64,000 bases of DNA, taken from assembly GCF_000330505.1 (NCBI RefSeq), contig NW_004440095.1:177386-241385 (forward strand), written 5' to 3'. This stretch comes from Entamoeba invadens IP1. Taxonomy: Eukaryota > Evosea > Mastigamoebida > Endamoebidae. Within the stretch, counting starts at the first letter, position 1; each line of letters starts with the position of its first letter. Positions 39,865 to 50,006 of this stretch are shown piece after piece. Under the pieces are notes generated by a model. That model saw nothing but the letters and a program-made list of their open reading frames with translations, was not told where the DNA came from and did no database searches. A program made the position numbers and the translations under genes.

Positions 39865-41729
39865 ATGAGTATAGCCCCAGCGGACAGTGTGATTCGAGAT
39901 GAGGAGATAATAGTATATGGAGGTGAAACGAAGATAACGAGTTTCTTTGATTATCCATTTAAAGATGAATTATTAGATGGCATTGCATCGATGCACTATG
40001 AGAAACCGTCGAAGATCCAAGAATTTGCGATACCGATTTTATTGTTTGTTTCTTTCAAACAGTCAATAAATGAGTTCTGCTCATTATTTGACTAATAATA
40101 ATAATAATTATTATTATTATTCTCACTACACATGAGAAGAACTCAATTACTTCAATGAAAAAGGAATAACACATAGAAAAGGAAAAGACTTAGTGATGCA
40201 ATCGCAGTCGGGGAGTGGGAAGACTATGGCATTTCTCTTAAGTGCACTTCAAAAGATTGATTATACAACTCCACAGTGTCAAGTAGTGATTATATTGAAT
40301 ACACGAGAGCTGACTCGTCAAACTGCAGATGTCTTTGATTTATTAACAGAACAAATTGAAACAGCCACTCGACTGATATGTCTTCCGGGATATGAGATCC
40401 AAGACACGTGCGCACAGTTTTACATAGGCACTGCGTTGTCGGTTCAAAAAGCGATGATGCAGGGAATGGAGGAACAAAAGTTCAATCCAAATGATGTCAA
40501 ATTTTTCATTGTCGACGAAGCCGACGCGATATTGGACGACACTCCTATGGACGCAACTACTATGACCCCCTATACATGTCTGAAGAACATTAAACAAATT
40601 CTTCCAACGACAGTGCAAACGATATTGGTCTCTGCTACACACCCACAGAACATGGCGCGCCTCGAGAAGTACTTTGTGAAGAGTGACCACGCGACTATTC
40701 TTATTAATCAAGATGAAGTTCCTAAAAGCATTCGACAGCTCTTTGTGGTTTCGCCGTTGAATCAAAGAGCCCAAAATCTGTTGGAAGTCGTCAAAGTCCT
40801 GTCGAGAGTCAATCCATCACAAAACTCAGTTGATGTCCTCGAAATGGGAGTCGGCCAAGCTATCATCTTTGTTAATAGAAAAGAAGAAGCGGTGATGCTC
40901 TGCCAATTTCTTAATACTAATGGAATCCCTTCGGGTATTTTGATGAGCGGTGACAACACTATGAGAGATGATATGATCGACGCATTCAGAGGATTCAAAA
41001 TAAGGTACTTAATCACTACCGATGTTATCGCAAGAGGTATCGATATCTTAACAGTCAACTTCGTAGTCAATTTCTCAATACCCGTTTCTTACCCAACTAA
41101 GTGCTTCGACGTCACTACATACATCCACAGAGTAGGAAGAACAGGTAGAATAGGGATGAAAGGTTTGTTTTGTACAATGCTTGATATAGTTTAGTAATAA
41201 TATTATTTTACTATATAAATATCATATTTGTATTTTTGAATAATAATAGAAGAGTTGTTTTATTAATAAATAATATAATACTAATAATTTCTATTAGTAT
41301 TATAAGTTATTATTTATTTTAATTAAAATATTGTTATTAATTTATTGTAAATAACGAGTTTTTTTATATAACGAAAAACGTTTTTATAACCAAAAGTTTT
41401 TATATTAAATAATACAATTTATAATTATTTATAATTATTTATTATTAAAATTAATGTTAATACAAAAGTTTTTTTAACAATAAAAAACTCGTTAATTTTT
41501 CATTGATAAAACAAGATTGTGATTTGTGGAATGACACGAAGGGATCGCTTTGAGCTTTTTAGACCCAAGCCAGAAAAAGGAATTTGTGGACAAAACCAGA
41601 CAAAACATGTTCGAGGTTGATGAGTTCTCGATGAGCCTTGTCGACCAAATTCCTAAGTTCCTCCTTGCAAACGAACAACACAACAAAGAGATCAGAGATA
41701 AATACGGCGAAGAGAACTTAACTTTTTAA
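39865..41729 (+). CDS. Dbp5/DDX19-type DEAD-box RNA helicase, three exons
   Basis: DEAD-box helicase of the Dbp5 type, which remodels mRNPs during nuclear mRNA export. Exon 1 is 39865-40043. Intron 1 is 40044-40176 (133 nt, GTTTGTT...CATAG). Exon 2 is 40177-41162. Intron 2 is 41163-41541 (379 nt, GTTTGTT...GAAG). Exon 3 is 41542-41729. Phases fit and the product is 450 residues, the normal family length. Motifs: Q motif KPSKIQEFAIP, motif I SQSGSGKT (69-76), Ia NTRELTRQ, motif II DEAD (173-176), motif III SAT (212-214), FVNRKEEA, TTDVIARGID, and motif VI HRVGRTGR (377-384). Exon 3 supplies GIALSFLD and the C-terminal helices. Without it the protein would end falsely at about residue 400. The AAG acceptor of intron 2 is atypical but is the only one that keeps the frame. 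Confidence 0.88.
40072..40145. repeat. Long imperfect hairpin inside intron 1 of the helicase gene
   Basis: Arms TGAGTTCT (40071-40078) and AGAACTCA (40138-40145) are exact complements. Directly inside them CTCAT pairs with ATGAG, and an inner palindrome of AAT/ATT triplets spans about 40095-40122. The whole structure lies within the 133-nt intron and would bring donor and acceptor close together. It could also be a tiny transposon remnant. Confidence 0.6.
41352..41494. repeat. Inverted repeat inside intron 2 of the helicase gene
   Basis: TAACGAGTTTTTTTA at 41352-41366 is complementary to TAAAAAACTCGTTA at 41481-41494, apart from one extra T. The 143-bp unit could be a small non-autonomous element that enlarged the intron to 379 nt, or simply a looping structure. 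Confidence 0.45.
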
Positions 41730-42192
41730 CGGAAATTAATTTACCACGAATTTGTTTTTCAGTTTAATTTTATTCATAAATAGAGGTGTTTTGATTGTGC
41801 TTCCGATAAAAACGATATTATAGTTTATAGTTTTATAAATCATATTTTTTCGTTTGAATAAAATTTTTTTGTTTGTTATTATTATTATATTTTCATAGTT
41901 TCGAATAATTCATTTTATAATTTATTTTTTCAAAAAAAATAATTATAACAAAACGTTATAATTGAACAAAACTATTTTTAATTTAAAAAACAACAAATTT
42001 GTTTTTTAAAAAGTATATTTAAAATTGTATTATAAAAACAAATATAAATCATCCAGTAAAATTCCATACAATTATAATACCTATATTATAATAAAATTAT
42101 ACAAATAATAATTTCAGATATTATGGAGATAAAATTACGAAAAAAAGTAATAAAGACTAAATGAAAGGCAGGCTACAAACACAAAGAATACA
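41730..42192. other. AT-rich convergent intergenic region
   Basis: Convergent spacer between the helicase and the minus-strand hypothetical gene, almost wholly A/T. Nothing recognised. Confidence 0.5.
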
Positions 42193-42858
42193 TCAAGCGG
42201 AATAGAGGAAGTTTCCATTGAATATTTTGGAGTCAACGATATAATCACCTTCGGAATGATTAACCTTTTCCAATAGTAAATGATTAGCTTCGATCAATTT
42301 TGGGATAATCACATCAAATTTAAGAGAGAACCCGTTCCACTCTGCTCTATCAATGTTCTCAAGAGTGTTTGTGATTTTCCCTTGTTTTCCTGAGTATGTC
42401 AGATTATAGCCATTGAAAAAGACCAAATCCGAGAGGAAGTGGATCATTTCAATCTTCTTATTGTTTTGATATCTCCTCATAGCTGTCTTTTCAGGCACTC
42501 CACTGATCACATCTGTCGCATACATCTCATCGCATCTTTTCTTCAAAAAGGCATTCACCTCTGTCTCTGAGTTATCTGCAAAGTAAATATTTCCAATTCT
42601 AAAGAATTGTTCCGTCACAGAAGATCGTCTTGAAGGTTTCTTTAAAGTAATTTTACAGAAGGGAGAGAGTAAACAGATACAGAAGGTCTGTTGGAGTGTA
42701 AAGTTGTTTCTATTTTCTCGTGATTTTCTGAGGACGGGAAGACGCTTATAGAGTGGAGTCTTTCGTTGTGAGTTTTCATCATCTATATATTTGATCTCAG
42801 CCGGAAGAGTGAATTCTCTTAATGGATTTTGTTTTTTAAGAAGTAATGTCTCACACAT
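42193..42858 (-). CDS. Hypothetical protein, with an open frame extending upstream past an in-frame TAA
   Basis: A 221-residue open frame starting at ATG 42858 (MCETLLLKKQNPL). I do not recognise a domain. The sequence is basic in its N-terminal third (RKTPLYKRLPVLRKSRENRN) and then mixed, with no signal peptide or clear membrane helix. The same frame stays coding-like upstream: an ATG at 42939 starts 13 codons (MSNEKWTSPAVNK), then TAA (42900-42898), then 13 codons that lead into the Met at 42858. No GTTTGT donor is available to splice out the TAA. The gene may therefore start at 42858, or be a slightly longer gene with a nonsense change or sequencing error. Confidence 0.55.
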   Translation of the reverse strand: MCETLLLKKQNPLREFTLPAEIKYIDDENSQRKTPLYKRLPVLRKSRENRNNFTLQQTFCICLLSPFCKITLKKPSRRSSVTEQFFRIGNIYFADNSETEVNAFLKKRCDEMYATDVISGVPEKTAMRRYQNNKKIEMIHFLSDLVFFNGYNLTYSGKQGKITNTLENIDRAEWNGFSLKFDVIIPKLIEANHLLLEKVNHSEGDYIVDSKIFNGNFLYSA

Positions 42859-42939
42859 CTTGAGTTCTTGGTCTTTTGCTCTTAGAAGTTCGTCTTTTTA
42901 TTTGTTAACCGCCGGCGATGTCCATTTTTCGTTCGACAT

Positions 42940-45223
42940 TTTGTTTTGGGGTGAAAGAAGAACACGGGAATACTATCTCCGCGTCCACTCGCCAGTAACT
43001 TTTCGTTTTGACTTGCTTTCGTTTTATCTTGAAAAAGAACTAAAGTTTATAGTTTATTTACTAAAAATAAACTAGAAGAGGAAAACAAAAATCTAGTTTA
43101 TAGATTGAATTGTGAATGAGTGAGAGAATGGAAGTATTTTGATTCGGATATTCAATCGTTTACTATTAATATAATAATTATATAATAAAAAGAACTTTAC
43201 AATAACAACAACAATTACTAATTAAATGAAGGCTTTATTGAACTACTTATAGTTTGGAAGTTAATGTTTTTATGAAGTAAAACCTTTGTTTTATTTAGTA
43301 TTTTGTTGTTAAAGTCGGAGATTGAATATTGGAGATGATATTCTATTTGTTTCATTAGTAAAAAGTTCTATTTGTTATACACATTAAAAATGAAATAACA
43401 TTTAAGGGGTTTCATAGCATAAATTCGGGAAATATAGGGGCTAGAATTAAATATATTTTGAAAAAAATAATTGTCTTATTTTGTTGTCTTTCATATAGTT
43501 GTTTTATAGTTATATATATTAAAAATATAATTAAAGACAGTTGATTTAGTTATTATGATGTTAAGTATTGAAAATATTTTTTTAAGTTTTAAATTAAGAA
43601 TGTGGCAACAAAAAAAGATATTGTCTAACATTATTATAATTATTTAAGCGAAATTAGCGTTAATGTAATATGATAATTTCTTTTGATTTATAACACAATA
43701 ATGATTTTGCCTTTTTGTTTATATACAAATCCCAAATATTTAAATAAAAACGACACAAATATTGAATAAGGATTTCGCACTTTGTTATAAAAACAATAAT
43801 TATATTGAACAGTAAATAATTTCAATACATAAACAATAGATGCCATTGATTATTTGTATTTTTGATCATTTAAAAGTATCTGATTCAAATAAAGTCTTAT
43901 CTTCTTTAAAATATAAAAAATAATATTTGTGGTTTTATGAAAGACTTCTGAACAATAAGAGTGATAGAAATTTTATTATGTTTATTGATAAAATTTTGAA
44001 TTTTTTCATATAAGTTGACAACTTTACATATATTTATATTATTTAAGTGTTAACTTTTCAATAATAAAATGAATATACGGAGTTTATCGCAAATATTTAA
44101 TATATCGAATTGATACACGAATCAAACGCAACCCTTCGGGGTTCTTTCAATTTGAATGAAGGAAGTTAAACAATTATGAGTTGAAAAACAATAACTAAAT
44201 ATGAATAATTGTGTTTATACCCCCGAGATCAACAATTGTTTAAATAAAAGAAAATAAGGAAAATCATTAGTTTATTTCGTATTAATATGACTTGTAAGAG
44301 TTGAAGTACAAAATAATAAATTTATGTTGTTGTTCTGTTCGTAAATGTGTTCAATTTTTTTAAAAATTTCTTTCAAAACATCAAAGTTACACATTATAAA
44401 AAATTATAAAAATAATTTTTTTTTCAAATAAATTTAAAAAATTTTAAATTTTAAATTTTTTCAAACAATTAAAAAACGACAAATCTGTTTTGAATAAAAG
44501 ATCAACTCCATCACAGATAAACAATTCTTATATTTATAATAACATCAATTATAAAATGCTATAGTTATGAACCATATTATTGATGATATTTTTTTAATAA
44601 TTCTAGAATTTGTCATTAATTCCACAACAATAATTTATTTATATAAATATGATTACCTTCACCTTCATTCTGCCAATTATTGCACTTTTTTTCATTAAAA
44701 AACACATTTACTAAAAATTATTAGACAATTTCAGTAACTGTTTTCCACAAAAACGAGAACTCTTTTCAATGGAACTATAATAGATAATAGATAAAATTAT
44801 TTTTAATAATAAAATTGATCCCCAAAAACAGAATCTTCAAGACTTCTGAAAAAAGCCGTCAAACAATTGTCGGAAACTCCCGATATTTAGCGTGAACTAT
44901 AAAATCCACCTTCAAAACTATTCTTCTTGAAAACTCAAAAGGTTGAAAACAATCAAAACCAAGATCGGCCTTCACTGACACATTTTGCTTTTTCACAAAG
45001 TTATCTTCTAATACCAAATTAACAAATATTTGTACAATAGTGGTTACATTTGCATGTAAATTTTCATTTTATCACAACAAAAACGAAAAGAAGATAAAAA
45101 AGTAAAGTTTGCTTTTAACCGCAATAAATTGTCCATGAGAGAACAACCAATTAAAAACTGTAAAATAAACTCTTCCACGTGGTCGCGGATATAACAGAAC
45201 GACTTCAAACTTTAAAAGCAAGA
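42940..45223. other. 2.3-kb AT-rich intergenic region
   Basis: Largest gene-free block of the first 49 kb. No convincing frame. The only structured spot is a stem with a UUCG tetraloop (AACCC-TTCG-GGGTT) at about 44141-44154, in a locally GC-richer patch. The last 50 bases before 45224 are GC-richer and form the coactosin leader. Confidence 0.5.
44141..44154. other. UUCG tetraloop hairpin in A/T desert
   Basis: The perfect 5-bp stem AACCC/GGGTT closes a TTCG loop, a very stable RNA hairpin in transcripts of either strand's G/C pairs. The surrounding 60 bases are less A/T-rich than their flanks. No RNA family is recognised, and no transcript evidence is available from sequence alone. Confidence 0.3.
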
Positions 45224-45676
45224 ATGTCTGGGTTTGACTTAACTGACGCTGAAATCGTCCAAGCAATAGCTGATGTTATTGATGACAAGAATGAAACGAC
45301 ATATGTAGTCTTCACAGCTCATGCCCAACCAAACAAATTGGTTCTTGAAGGAAAAGGTGTTGGAGGACTTACTGAAGTGAAAGCACTCTTGAAAGATGAC
45401 CAACTTCAATTTGCTTATTATAGAACTATTTCGGGAGATGAGGAATCCCATCGAGTCAAATTCGTTTTGATCTGCTGGGCCGGCGAAGGAATCAAAAAAC
45501 CAAAGTTGAGAGCCGTCATGAGCGTCTTGAAGGGTGACGTCAAGAACAATTTGGTCAAGAACTTCCATATCGAAATCCATGCCACTAACCAAGACGATTT
45601 GGTCGAAGAAGAAATCAATAAGAAACTCAAAAAGGCGGGTGGAGCTGATTATTCAACTAACACTTCTTCTAACTAG
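45224..45676 (+). CDS. Coactosin-like ADF-homology actin-binding protein
   Basis: A 150-residue single ADF-H domain protein of the coactosin type, which binds actin filaments and counters capping. The ATG at 45224 (MSGFDLTDAEIVQAIADVID) is the true start; upstream the frame runs on only through GTG. Family signatures include LVLEGKGVGGLTEVKALLKD, QLQFAYYRT, VKFVLICWAGEGIKKPKLRA and a C-terminal NFHIEIHATNQDDLVEEEIN block. Length matches coactosin (about 142-150) rather than cofilin. The gene stands alone between A/T-rich spacers. Confidence 0.95.
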   Translation: MSGFDLTDAEIVQAIADVIDDKNETTYVVFTAHAQPNKLVLEGKGVGGLTEVKALLKDDQLQFAYYRTISGDEESHRVKFVLICWAGEGIKKPKLRAVMSVLKGDVKNNLVKNFHIEIHATNQDDLVEEEINKKLKKAGGADYSTNTSSN

Positions 45677-46273
45677 AGTGAGTAATTCATTCATTTCGTT
45701 CATTGGGTTATCAACTATTTTTATAAACTATTGTTTCTAATAGAAATTTGAATGATATTAAATTTAATTTGAATGATTTATTTAAAGTTAATACTTAACT
45801 ATTAATCACAACTTAATAATAAAAGTAATATAATAGTATTATATTTAATAAATATAATCAATTATTTAGCATTTGTTTTAATACTCATTACCTTAAAAAT
45901 GTTTTTGCTGTTTTTAGTAATATCAATCATACTGAAAAAATGATTATTATTATCAAAACGTCATATTTTAACATGTTATTAGGTATAATATTATTATAGT
46001 AAAATTAATAATTATATAGTTTTACATTGAATGACTATTATGAACTTAGTATTTATTGTTATTAATTTGTATGAATTGAAGTATATTATTATGTATAGTT
46101 ATATTATTATAAACAAATTAGTAATAAAACATTTTTAAAATATTTCAATCTTCCGTTATAACTTATTTATAAAATATAAACAATAGAAATATATGATAAA
46201 TATATAGTAATAACATATTACAATTTACTTTAAAGGAATCTTACCCAGAAAAGAACTAATAAAAAAGGATTCA
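45677..46273. other. AT-rich intergenic region
   Basis: Spacer of about 0.6 kb, A/T desert. A GAACTAAT element (46253-46260) and a GGATTCA initiator-like site lie just before the next ATG. Confidence 0.5.
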
Positions 46274-47602
46274 ATGTTTCGTTGGTTTAACACCGAACGC
46301 CCTGCTCGAAAACCAGTAGACATTTCCACCCTCCCCAAGTGGTCTGATTTGAAAGAAATGACATATGTTGACACGGCTATATCAGTAGACACTACATTAA
46401 ATAGTCGTGTTATGGTATATAAGGGGGACATCACAAACCTCAAAATCGACGCTATTGCGAATGCTGCGAATTCAGGGATGCGTGGAGGCGGAGGAGTCGA
46501 TGGGTGTATCCACGACGCTGCGGGCGATGAATTACTCGACTATTTACGAGCCCATTGTGCACACTGCCCGACGGGGAGTTTCTTTCCGAGTCCCGGCTTT
46601 AAAATCCCATGCAAACAGATTTTACACGGAGTCGGACCGATTGGAGAGGAGCCCAAACTATTAAGTTCTGTATATGAGAAGTGTATGGACTATTGTAAAA
46701 AGAATAATTTAATGAGTGTGGCGTTTCCATGTATATCGACGGGGATATTTGGATATTCAAATACTAAGGCGTGCCCAGTAGTACTAAACTTAATAAGAAC
46801 TTGGCTTGATAAGAATAGAGACTGGAACGGTGTAGTCATGTTCTGCTGTTATAGTCAGAAAGACACAGACACTTATATGGAAAATCTGCCAAAGTTCTTC
46901 CCTAAATATACAAAGACGGAATTTTTAGTTAATCGAATGAAAATCTGCTTAGAAAGAGAGAAAAATGCTATTGAAAAAGTTGAATACAAAATTGAGAAGA
47001 GAAATATAGAAGGAGGTGTTGTTGCTGAGTTTGATCAAGTGATGCAAAAATACACAAAAATTTTTGTGCAAACGGCACAACTTTTTGAGAAGGAAAATAA
47101 AGAAGAAAAAAAATTGGAACACAACGAAGAAAAAAAGACTGAGAAAGTCTGTGAGACAAAAGAAGAAGAAAAGAAGACTCAAAAAAGTCTTGAAGAGATC
47201 TTAAGCGACTTTAAAAAGGTCTTAGAAGAAGCCAAAGAGAAAGTGGTGTATGGCATTGCTTTGTTTACAAATAACGAATTTGACACCAGTAAAGTGGTGA
47301 TGATGAAAGAAGAAATGATTGCATTCAGTAAGACAATTTCAGACGTTGCAGAACAGTTCATCGTCGTCGAGAACGAATTGATTGAAGAACAAATGAGGAA
47401 GAAAGAGGCTTCTTCGATGGAGGAAGAACCACCAAAAGAAGAGAAGAAACTAAGTGAAAATGTCGTACCAATGGAACAGGAAAACATTGGAACACATCAA
47501 GAAGTGGCACCGATGGAAAGAAAGATAGAAGTCGTTGATGTGTCACAGAACAAAGAAATACCAGAAAACAAAGAGGTGAAAGAAACTAAAAAAGAGGATT
47601 AA
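46274..47602 (+). CDS. MacroD-like macrodomain protein (ADP-ribose hydrolase type) with acidic coiled C-tail
   Basis: A 442-residue protein. Residues 45-215 are a MacroD-type macrodomain: YKGDITNLKIDAIANAANSG, the loop GGGGVDGCIHDAAGDELL with the MacroD-type aspartate D76, and the second loop PCISTGIFGYSNTKA. N63 and N66 match the conserved asparagines. MacroD enzymes remove mono-ADP-ribose from acidic residues and hydrolyse O-acetyl-ADP-ribose; activity here is inferred from these residues. The C-terminal half (about 225-442) is lysine/glutamate-rich, probably coiled coil and disordered, with repeated PMEQE/PMERK motifs. That tail is not part of the usual family architecture and may mediate binding. 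Confidence 0.92.
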   Translation: MFRWFNTERPARKPVDISTLPKWSDLKEMTYVDTAISVDTTLNSRVMVYKGDITNLKIDAIANAANSGMRGGGGVDGCIHDAAGDELLDYLRAHCAHCPTGSFFPSPGFKIPCKQILHGVGPIGEEPKLLSSVYEKCMDYCKKNNLMSVAFPCISTGIFGYSNTKACPVVLNLIRTWLDKNRDWNGVVMFCCYSQKDTDTYMENLPKFFPKYTKTEFLVNRMKICLEREKNAIEKVEYKIEKRNIEGGVVAEFDQVMQKYTKIFVQTAQLFEKENKEEKKLEHNEEKKTEKVCETKEEEKKTQKSLEEILSDFKKVLEEAKEKVVYGIALFTNNEFDTSKVVMMKEEMIAFSKTISDVAEQFIVVENELIEEQMRKKEASSMEEEPPKEEKKLSENVVPMEQENIGTHQEVAPMERKIEVVDVSQNKEIPENKEVKETKKED

Positions 47603-47880
47603 ACATTTTTTTTATTATATTAATTACTTGTTGTTTGCGATAAAATAAAATGATAGCGTGTGTTGTTTTTGAAAGGAAAAATGATGCAAAGAAATTCGTT
47701 TATCTTAATATAATAATTTTGAATTTAAAGCAAACTAATTTTGTATAAATTGTTGTCTTTTATTATTATTATCAGAAGCGAGACAATATATTGAATTATT
47801 TTATCATTTGATCATTTTGTCAATTTGTTTTAAAAATGGATATAATTAATTTAAAAAATAATAAGTACTTCTTCTAAAAA

Positions 47881-49778
47881 TCATTGACATTCGGAATTGT
47901 TTGAGTCGACATCTTCATCTTCTGAATTGATAAAGTGATCATCGTATTGTTGTTCAACACACAACATGTTTTTTGAATGTTTTGTTTTCTGTTGAGATTT
48001 TCCCATCTTTCTTTTTCTGTTAGTATCAAACTTGATGTCTTCTTTGTCATCTTCTGTCAAGTGTTCTGCAACAAAATAAAAGAGATTTCCAATTCGTTTG
48101 AATTTTGGTGTTTGTTTTCCAATTTTGATGTTGCGATTTTTTGTAGCAATGTCAAACGTTTCTTTTGTCTGCTTTTCCATTTCGGTTTTATCTTGTACAT
48201 TGACATCTCCAAAATTTAATCTTCTAACACCAAAAAATGATATTTGATTGATGTATTTTGAATCAATGTCTATTTTAGTATCCACATCAACACAAAACAC
48301 GACTCTGAAATACAATTGATTGTGCTTGATATTCACATTCCCTTTTAATGCAATTTCTCTCAAAATGAATGAATAACAAATTGGGTTGTAATAAAGGGAC
48401 GCCAAGCTCCTTGTTTTATCAAACAACTGATAAAGCTGATAGAAAGACTGTGGTGTTATTAGAGTCTCTTTTGCACTTGAAACAACTCGCAGCTTTTCAC
48501 ACAGCGTACAATCACTCAAGTCCAATTCATCGATGTCGCCTTCAATGTCAATTTCAGTCAAATTGCGCAAATTGTAGACACACAGCTTTGCACTCTTTGA
48601 CTTGAATACCAAAGTTGCTTTATAAGGTCTACTATAATCCTTTGTATTGAAAGTTGTTGGTCTTCTGTTGATGTTTGGAAGAGTGAGAGTGCAGTGTGTT
48701 GGAGATGTGCTTTCAATTTCCATATCAAGCAATTCTCCAAATTTAAACAAGTCAATTTCAGCATCAGATGTGTTCATTTTTATTTTTTGAAGTGTTTTGT
48801 AACATTGCGAATAATCAAAAAGTGTGTTTAATGCAAATTTTGTGTGAAAAACAACACTTTTGTAGTGTTCTGGCATGTGCACTTCATAGTGTTCCTTTGT
48901 GGTTTTCTCCAATATACAATTTCCTTTGATTTCAATTCTCTCAAGCGACTGAATGTCAAGAAGTGTTTTGAGATCAACAGCACACATTTTAGTGTTCACA
49001 TAGATGTCAGACAATGTCTCACATTTGGTAAATTTCAGTGTTTTTCCATGTGTAACAAATAACTCAATTCTTTTTGCTTTAACACAAGAAAGAGATATTT
49101 TGTCCATATTATTATGAGCGACTTCAATGTGTAAAGTTTGAATGTTACTGTTTGTTGTTTCTTCCACAATTTCATTCATAACAGCCGAGTCTAAAGTGTC
49201 ATACTTCAAATTCACATTTTCAAAGTTGATGACTTTTGGTTTGAAATAATCGCCCATATTGTCATAGTCATAAAGTGCACATCGTAAGTTATTTAGCACT
49301 TTTCTTTCTAATACATCCATTGGTATTTGGCAATTTTTAGTTGCAATGCCAACAAATATGTCATTGTTTTTAATACAAAATTGATGAATATGTTCCAAAT
49401 ATGGTTTTTTGACGTTTTGCGAATAGACAACAACACATCTCAATGTCGTCAAATGTGCTTCGTTGATAATTTGTTCAAGTCTACCAAAATTGATTTCTCC
49501 ATCAAACACAACTTTTCGTATGTTTGGGAGTTGACTCAGATATTCCAAATTTGTTCCATTCATTTTCAAAGCACTTATTTTCGTTGTAAATTTGTCTTTC
49601 AGTAAGTGCATTGGAAATACAAATTTAGAGCTATCAATCCAAGTGATTTGTTTCATTACATCTGTCGTCATTTCATTCTGTGCTTCATAAAGGTTTCCTT
49701 CGTATGTCTCGAGATTTGGAATGTAATGGAGAAGAAATGGGATGTATCTGAGTACTCGAATTGGGTTGATGTGCAACA
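47881..49778 (-). CDS. Leucine-rich repeat-like Entamoeba protein, 5' end lost in assembly gap
   Basis: About 633 codons are readable from the gap edge (49778) to the stop at 47881. The N-terminal part seen (LHINPIRVLRYIPFLLHYIP, then NLETYEGNLYEAQNE) resembles the region after the F-box-like block in Entamoeba LRR proteins. Irregular leucine-rich repeats follow (LNGTNLEYLSQLPNIRKVVF-like spacing; LTTLRCVVVY; LKYDTLDSAVM; LRNLTEIDIEGDIDELDL). The C-terminus is lysine-rich then acidic. The true start lies in the 100-N gap or beyond; the few codons to its right (49879-49899) overlap an inverted repeat and cannot be joined with confidence. Codon use is A/T-rich as in the BspA-like gene. Confidence 0.7.
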
Positions 49779-49878
49779 NNNNNNNNNNNNNNNNNNNNNN
49801 NNNNNNNNNNNNNNNNNNNNNNNNNNNNNNNNNNNNNNNNNNNNNNNNNNNNNNNNNNNNNNNNNNNNNNNNNNNNNN
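49779..49878. other. Assembly gap (100 N)
   Basis: Exactly 100 ambiguous bases, the conventional placeholder for a gap of unknown size. Gene content across it cannot be inferred. An inverted repeat lies 20 bases to the right and may have caused the assembly break. Confidence 0.98.
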
Positions 49879-49897
49879 GGTATTTTGTTCTCTCAAA

Positions 49898-49980
49898 AGC
49901 GGGCATTTTTAGCCAATCAAACCTTAAAAATCGCTTGATAGAGAACTCTATTTTTAGTTTCAGTCTAAAAAATGCCCGCT
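49898..49980. repeat. 83-bp inverted repeat next to the assembly gap
   Basis: AGCGGGCATTTTTAG at 49898-49912 is complementary to CTAAAAAATGCCCGCT at 49965-49980 apart from one extra A. The loop is about 52 bp. Directly after it, CTCTTGGGAGGT occurs twice with a 16-bp period (49979-49990 and 49995-50006). The combination looks like the end of a repeated or mobile element whose rest may lie in the gap. Confidence 0.6.
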
Positions 49981-50006
49981 CTTGGGAGGTACCACTCTTG
50001 GGAGGT

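Noticed and set aside
49879..49920. Continuation of the LRR gene's N-terminus across the assembly gap
   Set aside because: Gap size is unknown and the right flank is part of an inverted repeat, so the frame cannot be joined.
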